Shown here piece by piece: positions 1 through 6,673 of a stretch of DNA of 7,488 nt. The notes beneath the pieces were generated by a model. That model did not search any database, was not told the origin of the DNA, and saw only the letters and a list, made by a program, of their open reading frames with translations. The DNA is from an uncultured Bacteroidota bacterium. Its GTDB lineage: Bacteria > Bacteroidota > Bacteroidia > Flavobacteriales > Flavobacteriaceae. The stretch spans positions 1 through 7,488 of the forward strand of contig CAIRNC010000271.1 of the NCBI GenBank assembly GCA_903879875.1. Reading direction: 5' to 3'. Within the stretch, counting starts at the first letter, position 1, and the number at the start of each line of letters is the position of its first letter. Both the position numbers and the translations under genes were made by a program.

Positions 1-3000
1 ATCGCCAAAATCGGTAAATCGGGTATTGACAATCTCAAATCCCGAAGGAAGAATTTGGGTTAATGCTACGTTATCAACATATTCATTTTTAAGATTTTTC
101 ACGGTTACTTCGGCAATAAATTCTGTGCCTTGATTGATTTTAGACACATTGATAACACCCCCTTTTCTGTTTTTAAAAACAATTGAAGCCATCAAATTAC
201 TCTGAATTACTTGCTCTTTCCCAATAGGGAGAATGCCCGAATTCAATACACGCACATAAATTGTGTTGTTTTTATTGTTTTTGATAACAATACTGTTTGT
301 ACCCATTTTTACTTCTAAATTTCGATTAGCAATGGATTTATTGGTTTGAATCTGTTGTGTTTTTCCGTTATTACTCACTTGAACATCGACTCCTTTTGAA
401 CCGATGGATTGTGCAAATTTAGACATCGCATACAGGCAATAAGCTGTGGTTTGCGTACTCATCCATTCGGAACTGCATAGTTGTTTTGCCAGTTTATTTG
501 CCATTGCAAAAGCTTTGGGTTTTTGATCCAACAATACTAAAGTTTCCAATGCCATTGCACGATTTCTGCTACTGGAACCGTAATAAAAATAGTTGTAATA
601 ATCAGAATTTTCTTCTTCCATTTTACTTTTTGCCAACAAGGTCATTCCGGCAGCTTTTTGTCCTGCCAAAGTATAGGCCGCAGCTAAACGCAATTTGGTT
701 TCATTGGCAATTCCGGAAGTTTCTCTTAATCGGTTCATGGAGGCTAAATCTGGTGCACCCCCCAACGCCAAGGTATAAAGACGATAGGCTTGTGCCAAAT
801 CGTTTCCATATTGCGAAACAAATCGCCATTGTTTGGCCTCTTTTTGTTGGTAGCTAATCCATTTTTGTTTGAAATTTATAGGCAAAACATAACCTTTTTT
901 CTCGGCTTCAATTAAAAAATGTCCAGCATAAGAACTTCCCCAATCATCAGCTGTTGGATTGCCTTGCCAATAAGAAAATCCGCCGTTTGCTAGTTGAAAG
1001 CCACCTAATTTTGAAATACCAACCGTTACATTTTGTTGGATATTTTGTTTCTGGATTGCATCTAAATCAGCAACATCGTTGAGATAAAGTTGAGGGAAAA
1101 CGGCAGAAGTAGTTTGCTCCACACAACCATGAGGATATTCGATTAGATATTGCAATCTTCTATTAAAATCAATGGTTGGCATTGACGAAACTTCCAATTT
1201 TGCTTTGTTACTGCCTAAAACTCCAAAAGTTGTCCAAGAAATCGTTTTGGAACTGTTGGGAGCTAAAAGTACATCCGTAAATGTGCTAGTTATAGGGTTT
1301 GGATTTGTCATGTCAATTTCAACATCATAAGTCGATTTTGCACCACCAGAAGTGGCGCTAATTTGCACTTTTGCAATGCCTGTTGCATTTCCAACTTCGA
1401 GATTAAAATAGACCATTTTTTCATCCGGTTGCGGAAATAGTATGTTTTGAGAAGTGCTTCCAATTACTTTTAAACCGTTGCTCGTTTTGATTTGAATGTT
1501 GACATTTTTAATGTTTTTCTCCATCGCAAAAACAGTAACAGGAATGGTTACTTTTTCTGAAGGCGATATTTTTCTTGGCAATGAAGCCAATACCATCAAA
1601 GGACTACGAACGGGAGTAATTTTTTCGGCACATCCATAAGCACTTGTCGTAGCATCACCAGCAACCAGCATTGTTTTTACAGAACCAATGTATTTTGGTA
1701 ATTTTATTTGATGTAATTTGGTTTGCCCTTTTTCTAATTTAAAAGGGCCTAAATACACTACGACTGGTTTGAAACGGTTTGCTTTTTTAGCTTTTCCACC
1801 GCCTAAATCTTGATCGCCTCCAATACTGAAAACCTGATTGACTTTACCACCATAAGCACCAATAACATCATCGTAAATATCCCAAGTTTTTACTCCTAAA
1901 GCTTCTCGAACATAAAAACTGTCCCAAGCATTAGGTGTTTTAAAACGGGTTAAATCCAACAAACCTTCATCGACAACTGCCAATGTGTAGGTCATTGCTT
2001 TTCCTGATTTCTCACTCACTTTTACCTGAAAAGTTTGTTCTGGTTTCAAAACTTCGGGCATCGTTAATTTTGGTTCCAAAATGGTGTTTTTGTCTAAAAC
2101 TTCAATAGGAATTATCCCATACATTCTAATAGGAGAATCGTTTTTGGTCGAAGCATGAGGTTGCAAAAGTGTAATGTTGAAATAAACATTTGGTGCCATT
2201 GCGGCTGTTATTGGAACTTCTACTTTGGTTTCTCCTTTTTGAGTGGTTGTCCAAAGTGTTTGCACTACTCTTGATCCATTTTCAATTGAGATTAAGGCTC
2301 TTCCACCCATACTTGATGGAAAAGATATTTTCGCTTTTTCGCCAACTGCATAATTTTTTTTATCGGTTGAAAAAACCAACATATTAGCGGTTGAAGCATC
2401 AGCAGTTCTCGTTTTTCCTGACCAAATTGGCCAATCAATATTTACTGTTGTGGAAGTAGCATGTCCATCGGTTGGGTCTAATACGCGAACTAAATAGCGT
2501 CCCCATTCTTGGTCTTTTACATCAAATTGAAAATGTCCTTTGCCGTTTCCGTCGGTACTTACGATGAAATTTTTGTACGCCATCGTAGCATTTGACGCAT
2601 TAAAATTGGATAAATTATCATTGGAAGCATCCCACCACCAACGCCATTCGATTTTGAAGATTTTGACTTCTAGATTTTTGACAGGTTTTGGTCTTCCATT
2701 TTCATCAACCGAAACCACATCAAAGGTGTTCATAGCTCGAGTTTCAAGCATGTTGTACTTGTTGAGTGCAGGCGTTTTTAAACCAATATAAGTTTTGTAT
2801 GGCGAATAGGTTGTTGCCATCACATCGGTACTAAAATCGCCGCCTTCTTCAAATACTTTTGTAATGAAGGCTGCTTTCAACATTCCAGGTGCTTGACCTT
2901 GTAATTTAGGTTGAATGTTGACTGAAGCTTTCCCATTAATGTCTACTTTTCCTGAAAATATATTGATTTCCTCCGTATTGAATTGACGCACTTCATCATC

Positions 3001-5304
3001 AAAAACATATTTTTCAAAACCTTTGAACGCTGTTGCTTGTTGCGAAAATTTAGCTTGCATTTCTACTTTTAAACCTTTGGCAATAGCTCCGTGAAGCCAA
3101 GTAACTTCTAGGTTATCTGTATTTGGATAGGAAGAAGAAAGTACGCTATTTTTAAAATTATTTTTGATTTTTAATCGGTTGGGTTTGATGGTTTCGATTT
3201 TTATATTTTTATAAAATCGTGCACCACCAACGCTTACCATTGCTTCCCAACTTCCTGTAGGTGCATCGGCTCTCGTAGGCACAACAAACGAATAATGGTT
3301 CCAATCGTTTGATTTTTGCAACGTTTCATACGTTACTTTTCCATTTGGATCAGACAATCTCAATTTTATTGGATGTGATTTGGGTAATTTATTTGCTACA
3401 TCATTTAAAATAAAAGACAAATACAATTTATCGCCCGGACGCCAAACGCCTCGTTCTCCATAAATGTAGCCTTTTAATCCTTTTTGTAAAGTCTCGCCAG
3501 CAACATCAAAATTACTTACCGAAAGTGAATTGCCATCGTCTAATTTTACGTAAGTAGCTTGTTTTCCGAATGTCACGATAGCAAAAAAAGCAAATTTATG
3601 CAACTGAAAAGAAACTGTTCCAAAGTTATTGGTGTTTGCTGTTGCTAATTTTTGTTGTTGAAAATTGTATAATTCTACTTTAGCACCAGTTACTGGTTCG
3701 GTAGTAACGATGTTATTTACCGCTATAAAATAGGATTTGTTTTCGCCTCTTTTGGCGATAACACCTAAATCGGTGGCTAAAACATTGGTGCCAATTTTAG
3801 TATTGTAGTAATACGAATTGGTACAAGGATCTTGTTTTTCCCGCCATTCGTAATCATCGTCATAGTAGTCGTCATAGTAATTATCACTATAATTCACATC
3901 GTTTTCATCAACGTCTTCTTCTGAATTTTGGTCATCATTTTCATCGCTTTCAGTTGTGCTAGTGTCGCATTTGTACAAGGAATAGGCTTTTTTGAATGAA
4001 ATCTCTACACGGTAAATGGCACCTGGTTCTGGCGTAATTAGTTTGGATAAATCCAATGCGTAGGTGTTCCATTTGTTTGGATTTAGTAGTTTGTTTTCTA
4101 GTAAATTCAACTTTGTTTTTGCAATAGGTTGCGCTACTTTTTTAAGGCTTTGTGTGCCATTAAGTTGGTTTTCTTGAAGAAATTGTAGAATGTTGTTTTT
4201 GTAAATCTTGAATACTTTTATATCAACATTACTCAAATTTACAGCTTCAAAATTGATTTTTAAATTGTTGGAACTTGGCAAAATTGTACCGTTTTTTAGA
4301 AACCTAACATTCGGTTTTATTTGTTCAAATGATACTTTTGCTGCATAATTTTGTTTCAATTTGAAGCCATCTTCACTTTCAATTCCTTGAAAGACTTCCA
4401 ATAACAAATTACCTTTCAACGGTTCGTCAAAAAATACTTTTAGCACATTGCCTTGCGTGGCATATTTTATGTTTTTGGCCGTTTCAACAGCTGCCAAACC
4501 TTTGAAATCTTGTCCTCTTTGCAAAACATCCGAAAAATTGATGTTTAGACATTGGTTATTCCCTTCAGGAACATCAACGTTTATTATTTTAAAATTGTCC
4601 CTTCCAGCAATAGGAAAATTGATTTTGCCGTTTTGATCCATGTCAAAATCTTTTCCATTGTATAAAATTTCGATAAAACTATCTTCTTTAAAACGCTGAA
4701 TACTGTCGATTACAAATTTGAATTCGGTGGCAGTGCTCAACGATTTGTCAAATTTTATGGTTAGCTTTTTGCCTTTTTGATTGGCAGTTATCAATTTACT
4801 GGCAGTTTCAAAATCAATATTGTCAGCCGTTTTTAAAACACCATTCAAATATTGATAATCCTTGTTGTACGACTGAATATCTTGGGTTGTAACGATAAAA
4901 TCTTGTTTGATGGTTTTTATAGTGAAGCAAAATTCATCCAACTTTTTGGGCGTATTTATCAATTTCGATAATTTCAACGTAATTTGATATTCGGTATCCG
5001 ATTTTAATTTTTTGTCGGGCACAAATGCAAGTGTATTGCTAGAAAGTGCTATTACTTTCCCATCAATACTTGGTGAAATATCAAACAAGTCGGAATCTAA
5101 AACCTGATTGGTTTTCCATTCCTTTTTGTCAAAAGCCAACACAACACGAATCTCGGATTTTGCTGGTACAATGCCACTTGTAAAACTATCGACATATTCT
5201 TTAAATAATGAAAAATCGGAATTAAAATCGGCAGCCGATTTTTTGTTACACGCTTGAAATACAAAAAATACAAAAAACACGCAAATTAATCCTTTTGTTT
5301 TCAT
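1..5304 (-). CDS. Bacterial alpha-2-macroglobulin family lipoprotein, thioester type (3' end missing)
   Basis: The frame is open for all 1768 codons from the ATG at 5304-5302 to base 1, where it leaves the window without a stop. The N-terminus has a basic start, a Phe/Val-rich hydrophobic stretch and a lipobox-like FQAC, so Cys19 is the likely lipidated residue. Visible landmarks are an MG2-like beta domain near residues 500-600, the MG3-type motif WRPGD at 621-625, the A2M core around Cys1225 (YGCAEKITPVRSPL), and the thioester motif GCVEQ with Cys1394 and Gln1397 at the start of an alpha-helical domain. The visible end resembles the start of the last macroglobulin domain; by family length I estimate under about 100 residues are missing. 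In this family a protease cuts a bait region, the protein changes shape, and the thioester links covalently to the attacker, protecting the envelope. An acidic linker (447-493) lies between Cys446 and Cys494. tadA lies upstream on the same strand, 179 bases away. In many bacteria the neighbouring gene is pbpC; here that side is outside the window. Confidence 0.95.
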   Translation of the reverse strand, partial: MKTKGLICVFFVFFVFQACNKKSAADFNSDFSLFKEYVDSFTSGIVPAKSEIRVVLAFDKKEWKTNQVLDSDLFDISPSIDGKVIALSSNTLAFVPDKKLKSDTEYQITLKLSKLINTPKKLDEFCFTIKTIKQDFIVTTQDIQSYNKDYQYLNGVLKTADNIDFETASKLITANQKGKKLTIKFDKSLSTATEFKFVIDSIQRFKEDSFIEILYNGKDFDMDQNGKINFPIAGRDNFKIINVDVPEGNNQCLNINFSDVLQRGQDFKGLAAVETAKNIKYATQGNVLKVFFDEPLKGNLLLEVFQGIESEDGFKLKQNYAAKVSFEQIKPNVRFLKNGTILPSSNNLKINFEAVNLSNVDIKVFKIYKNNILQFLQENQLNGTQSLKKVAQPIAKTKLNLLENKLLNPNKWNTYALDLSKLITPEPGAIYRVEISFKKAYSLYKCDTSTTESDENDDQNSEEDVDENDVNYSDNYYDDYYDDDYEWREKQDPCTNSYYYNTKIGTNVLATDLGVIAKRGENKSYFIAVNNIVTTEPVTGAKVELYNFQQQKLATANTNNFGTVSFQLHKFAFFAIVTFGKQATYVKLDDGNSLSVSNFDVAGETLQKGLKGYIYGERGVWRPGDKLYLSFILNDVANKLPKSHPIKLRLSDPNGKVTYETLQKSNDWNHYSFVVPTRADAPTGSWEAMVSVGGARFYKNIKIETIKPNRLKIKNNFKNSVLSSSYPNTDNLEVTWLHGAIAKGLKVEMQAKFSQQATAFKGFEKYVFDDEVRQFNTEEINIFSGKVDINGKASVNIQPKLQGQAPGMLKAAFITKVFEEGGDFSTDVMATTYSPYKTYIGLKTPALNKYNMLETRAMNTFDVVSVDENGRPKPVKNLEVKIFKIEWRWWWDASNDNLSNFNASNATMAYKNFIVSTDGNGKGHFQFDVKDQEWGRYLVRVLDPTDGHATSTTVNIDWPIWSGKTRTADASTANMLVFSTDKKNYAVGEKAKISFPSSMGGRALISIENGSRVVQTLWTTTQKGETKVEVPITAAMAPNVYFNITLLQPHASTKNDSPIRMYGIIPIEVLDKNTILEPKLTMPEVLKPEQTFQVKVSEKSGKAMTYTLAVVDEGLLDLTRFKTPNAWDSFYVREALGVKTWDIYDDVIGAYGGKVNQVFSIGGDQDLGGGKAKKANRFKPVVVYLGPFKLEKGQTKLHQIKLPKYIGSVKTMLVAGDATTSAYGCAEKITPVRSPLMVLASLPRKISPSEKVTIPVTVFAMEKNIKNVNIQIKTSNGLKVIGSTSQNILFPQPDEKMVYFNLEVGNATGIAKVQISATSGGAKSTYDVEIDMTNPNPITSTFTDVLLAPNSSKTISWTTFGVLGSNKAKLEVSSMPTIDFNRRLQYLIEYPHGCVEQTTSAVFPQLYLNDVADLDAIQKQNIQQNVTVGISKLGGFQLANGGFSYWQGNPTADDWGSSYAGHFLIEAEKKGYVLPINFKQKWISYQQKEAKQWRFVSQYGNDLAQAYRLYTLALGGAPDLASMNRLRETSGIANETKLRLAAAYTLAGQKAAGMTLLAKSKMEEENSDYYNYFYYGSSSRNRAMALETLVLLDQKPKAFAMANKLAKQLCSSEWMSTQTTAYCLYAMSKFAQSIGSKGVDVQVSNNGKTQQIQTNKSIANRNLEVKMGTNSIVIKNNKNNTIYVRVLNSGILPIGKEQVIQSNLMASIVFKNRKGGVINVSKINQGTEFIAEVTVKNLKNEYVDNVALTQILPSGFEIVNTRFTDFGD
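1114..1125 (-). other. Thioester motif CVEQ of the A2M protein
   Basis: Codons tgt-gtg-gag-caa encode Cys1394-Val-Glu-Gln1397, preceded by YPHG and followed by TTSAVFPQLYL. This matches the CxEQ motif in which Cys and Gln form the internal thioester that attaches to target proteases. The motif is intact, so this copy should belong to the thioester-bearing class and not the class that has lost it. Confidence 0.93.
3825..3967 (-). other. Asp/Glu/Tyr-rich linker inside the A2M protein
   Basis: Between Cys446 and Cys494 lie 47 residues, of which 21 are Asp or Glu and 6 are Tyr, including YYDDYYDDDYEW. The stretch is low complexity and almost certainly disordered. It interrupts the beta-rich N-terminal half: the sequence before it (YRVEISFKKAYSLYK) and after it (NVLATDLGVIAKRG) read as ordered strands. 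From memory, related flavobacterial A2M proteins have a similar acidic insert here. Its role is unknown; calcium binding or a protease-accessible loop pinned by a disulphide are possibilities. Confidence 0.7.
5245..5304 (-). other. Lipoprotein signal peptide of the A2M protein
   Basis: Residues 1-18 form a short signal: basic MKTKG, then the hydrophobic run LICVFFVFFVFQA, then Cys19. The lipobox FQAC is weaker than the usual L-A/S-G/A-C, but such variants are common in Bacteroidota. After the cysteine come Asn-Lys-Lys rather than the acidic run known as the surface-export signal in this phylum. This suggests, without proving it, a periplasm-facing anchor. The interval shown covers Met1 to Lys20-Lys21 approximately. 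Confidence 0.7.
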
Positions 5305-5335
5305 TTTATTAAGAGTTTTTGAGTTACGAATGATG

Positions 5336-5343
5336 CGAATTTA
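5336..5343 (-). promoter_or_regulatory. Weak candidate -7 box upstream of the A2M gene
   Basis: The minus strand reads TAAATTCG, one mismatch from the Bacteroidota -7 consensus TAnnTTTG, 31 bases before the A2M ATG. No TTG lies at the usual spacing of about 19 bases upstream: the nearest are 11 and 27 bases away. The call is therefore weak. The 179-base gap to tadA leaves room for a separate promoter. Confidence 0.25.
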
Positions 5344-5353
5344 AAAAAATTTG

Positions 5354-5400
5354 ACAATATATACATATTGCAATAACAATAAATATTGCATAATATTGTA
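5354..5400. repeat. Cluster of ATATTGYA repeats in the tadA-A2M spacer
   Basis: On the plus strand ATATTGCA occurs at 5365-5372 and 5383-5390, and ATATTGTA at 5393-5400. An inverted copy, ACAATAT, lies at 5354-5360. The four words sit in 47 bases upstream of the A2M gene. They could be binding sites for a regulator, but the region is over 80% A/T, so chance repetition is a real possibility. Confidence 0.4.
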
Positions 5401-5434
5401 GTAAAAGTATATAATTTTTTAAAATAAATTACTG

Positions 5435-5455
5435 AAAAATTTCGCCAAAAATTTC
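5435..5455. repeat. Short direct repeat downstream of tadA
   Basis: AAAAATTTC occurs twice (5435-5443 and 5447-5455) with GCC between, 29 bases past the tadA stop. Because AAATTT is self-complementary, the block can also fold into an imperfect hairpin. On the minus strand it could form a weak terminator for tadA, but there is no GC-rich stem, so this remains a guess. Confidence 0.25.
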
Positions 5456-5483
5456 TCTTTATTTTTTTGGTAAATACGTTGAA

Positions 5484-5927
5484 TTATTTTCTTTTTTGAG
5501 CAAAAAATCGTTGCATCAAATCAGCGGCTTCATAAGCTAAAACACCCGAAATTACAGTAGTTTTAGGATGTAATTGGGTTCCCATTTTTATGAAACCTCG
5601 ATTTTCATCAGAAGCTCCAAAAACAATTTTTGAAATCTGACTCCAATACAATGCTCCTGCACACATTTGGCAGGGCTCTAACGTCACATAAAGTGTACAA
5701 TCTTTTAAGTATTTCCCCCCTAGAAAATTGGCGGCTGCAGTTATGGTTTGCATCTCCGCATGGGCTGTAACATCATGGAGCATCTCGGTTAAGTTATGAC
5801 TTCGAGCAATTATTTTATTGTCAACTACAATAACAGCTCCAACCGGTATTTCGCCTAGTTCAAAAGCACATTCCGCTTCTTGCAAGGCTTTTTTCATAAA
5901 GTATTCGTCGGTGAAAATGTTTTCCAT
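5484..5927 (-). CDS. tadA: tRNA-specific adenosine deaminase TadA
   Basis: This 147-residue protein has the full TadA signature. HAE at residues 56-58 supplies the zinc ligand His56 and the catalytic proton shuttle Glu58. PCQMC at 85-89 supplies zinc ligands Cys86 and Cys89. The segment GEIPVGAVIV (25-34) is the conserved start of the deaminase core. TadA acts in the cytoplasm and converts adenosine 34 to inosine in the ACG anticodon of tRNA-Arg, so that one tRNA can read CGU, CGC and CGA. Length is normal for the family. The ATG at 5927-5925 fits, since family members begin shortly before the YFMKKAL helix; Met11 is a less likely start. There is no Shine-Dalgarno sequence, as usual in this phylum. 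The gene lies upstream of the A2M gene on the same strand with no evident functional link. Related cytosine or guanine deaminases are less likely given the PCQMCAGALYWSQI match. Confidence 0.96.
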   Translation of the reverse strand: MENIFTDEYFMKKALQEAECAFELGEIPVGAVIVVDNKIIARSHNLTEMLHDVTAHAEMQTITAAANFLGGKYLKDCTLYVTLEPCQMCAGALYWSQISKIVFGASDENRGFIKMGTQLHPKTTVISGVLAYEAADLMQRFFAQKRK

Positions 5928-6056
5928 TGTGGAATATTATTTATAAAAGTGGTTTCTGCGTTTTGATTATTGGTATAAAAAAACAAAATAATGAATTATT
6001 CTTTTAGCAGTTTAAGTAAGCAATAAATTATTCTAAAAGTTGTATTTATCGCACAA

Positions 6057-6080
6057 ATTAATGATAATAAATTCATTAAT
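6057..6080. promoter_or_regulatory. Perfect 8-bp inverted repeat, possible operator
   Basis: ATTAATGA (6057-6064) and TCATTAAT (6073-6080) are exact reverse complements separated by 8 bases. The right arm covers the expected -33 position of the promoter for the cysteine-rich gene (TTC at 6072-6074). A dimeric repressor bound here would block RNA polymerase. The left part contains AATGATAAT, which also occurs in the classical Fur-box consensus, but overall agreement is only partial in very A/T-rich DNA, so the regulator cannot be named. Confidence 0.45.
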
Positions 6081-6101
6081 AAAAATAAATAAATATATTT
6101 G
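6072..6101 (+). promoter_or_regulatory. Bacteroidota-type promoter of the cysteine-rich gene
   Basis: TATATTTG at 6094-6101 matches the -7 consensus TAnnTTTG exactly. Nineteen bases upstream, at 6072-6074, is TTC in place of the -33 TTG, a one-base departure at the right spacing. The -7 box ends four bases before the ATG at 6106, which places the expected transcription start at or next to the start codon. The mRNA would then have little or no leader. Confidence 0.6.
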
Positions 6102-6105
6102 CCTC

Positions 6106-6474
6106 ATGGAAAAACGGTTACGCCTATTTATTATAATTCTTACATTTGGTTGCTTACTGATACCAACTGGGAGTTATGCTTGTGGGTCTAACGATAAAAA
6201 ATCATGTTGCAAAACAGAAACGACTTCTATACCCGAAAAGAAAGATTGTTGTTGCAAAAAGCCCTCTAAAGAAAAAGAAAATGGTTGTGGTGGAAAATGT
6301 GGTCATTCTAAATGTACAACTTCTTTGACTATCAACTTAAGCATAATTTCTTCACTCGAAATAGAATGGAATAAAAACTTTGATTTCGCAAAAGAAAAAT
6401 CAAAGTTTTATGATTTTGACACCAAACTTTCTTCTGGTTTCTATTCGATTTGGCTTCCACCTGTAATAGGATAA
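6106..6474 (+). CDS. Exported cysteine-rich small protein, probable metal binder
   Basis: The product is 122 residues. A signal peptide is clear: MEKRLR, a hydrophobic stretch LFIIILTFGCLLIP, and a likely cut after SYA (residue 25). The mature part has nine cysteines in 45 residues (26, 34, 35, 48-50, 61, 65, 70), many in CC or CCC pairs flanked by Lys, ending in CGGKCGHSKC with His67. The rest is a cysteine-free tail (71-122) ending in SIWLPPVIG. The dense Cys/Lys/His pattern suggests binding of soft metals such as copper or zinc in the periplasm or at the surface; this is inference. I recall similar small proteins with a SIWLPP tail in flavobacteria, some near heavy-metal efflux genes, but no such gene is present here. 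I chose the ATG at 6106 because it gives a compact signal peptide. In-frame ATGs at 6040 and 6061 would add residues before it and place the promoter inside the gene. No Met follows Met1. Cys26 as a lipobox cysteine is possible but the match is poor. Confidence 0.85.
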   Translation: MEKRLRLFIIILTFGCLLIPTGSYACGSNDKKSCCKTETTSIPEKKDCCCKKPSKEKENGCGGKCGHSKCTTSLTINLSIISSLEIEWNKNFDFAKEKSKFYDFDTKLSSGFYSIWLPPVIG

Positions 6475-6498
6475 TTTATAAATTGCTAGCCATAAGTG

Positions 6499-6529
6499 TG
6501 TCAAAATTAAAGTAATTTTGCTTTTGACA
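6499..6529. repeat. Inverted repeat after the cysteine-rich gene, possible terminator
   Basis: TGTCAAAA (6499-6506) pairs exactly with TTTTGACA (6522-6529). Inside, AAAATTA (6503-6509) and TAATTTT (6513-6519) form an alternative 7-bp hairpin with a 3-base loop, so two mutually exclusive folds exist. It begins 25 bases after the stop codon, a normal distance for a terminator, but the stems are A/T-rich and no T-run follows. The segment 6513-6520 also reads TAATTTTG, a -7-box match without a properly spaced TTG. Confidence 0.35.
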
Positions 6530-6561
6530 ATTTATGTCTTAATGATTTTTAGAAATTGTTT

Positions 6562-6593
6562 ATTTACTATTTCGGAATCATAATTTACTATTT
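6562..6593 (+). repeat. Direct repeat ATTTACTATTT, 21-base period
   Basis: The 11-base word ATTTACTATTT occurs at 6562-6572 and 6583-6593. The 21-base spacing equals two helical turns, so both copies face the same side of the DNA, as tandem protein sites often do. It lies about 80-110 bases before the T9SS-substrate gene. No known regulator is recognised. Confidence 0.3.
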
Positions 6594-6613
6594 AAAATTA
6601 TTTATCAAAACCC

Positions 6614-6647
6614 AAAACAGCACTTCGATGAATTTAAGTTCTGTTTT
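6614..6647 (+). terminator. Hairpin with A-tract and T-tract, candidate terminator
   Basis: AAAACAG (6614-6620) pairs with CTGTTTT (6641-6647). After one C-T mismatch, ACTT (6622-6625) pairs with AAGT (6636-6639), giving 11 base pairs and a 10-base loop. The A-stem-T shape fits a weak bidirectional intrinsic terminator. However, it lies 140 bases after the previous stop and only 27 bases before the next ATG, so it could equally be a hairpin in the 5' leader of the next gene. Confidence 0.35.
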
Positions 6648-6673
6648 ACAAGAATTTATAAAGAACAATTAAA

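Larger units (their letters stand above)
5928..6105. other. Divergent intergenic region, tadA / cysteine-rich gene
   Basis: This A/T-rich spacer must hold promoters for both divergent genes. The plus-strand promoter and palindrome are listed separately. For tadA I find no exact TAnnTTTG box on the minus strand. A short palindrome-like word, AATAAT-GA-ATTATT, lies near 5988-6001. No RNA gene is visible. Confidence 0.5.

Noticed and set aside
486..857. Plus-strand open frame of 123 codons
   Set aside because: It lies antisense inside the A2M gene, whose opposite frame is uninterrupted and has clear domain motifs. The translated protein shows no family pattern.
2190..2791. Two plus-strand open frames (2190-2387 and 2540-2791)
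   Set aside because: Both are antisense shadows of the A2M coding frame, with no recognisable domain.
4448..4636. Plus-strand open frame of 62 codons
   Set aside because: Antisense to the A2M gene; short, no signal of its own.
5365..5400. CRISPR-like repeat array in the tadA-A2M spacer
   Set aside because: The repeated words are 8 bases, irregularly spaced and A/T-only in flavour; there are no unique spacers of constant length and no cas gene.
5428..5483. Strong intrinsic terminator for tadA
   Set aside because: The possible stem has two internal mismatches and no GC-rich core, so only a weak repeat is reported.
6040..6105. Longer N-terminus for the cysteine-rich protein, starting at 6040 or 6061
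   Set aside because: It would add 15-22 residues before a complete signal peptide and put the exact -7 box and the palindrome inside coding sequence.
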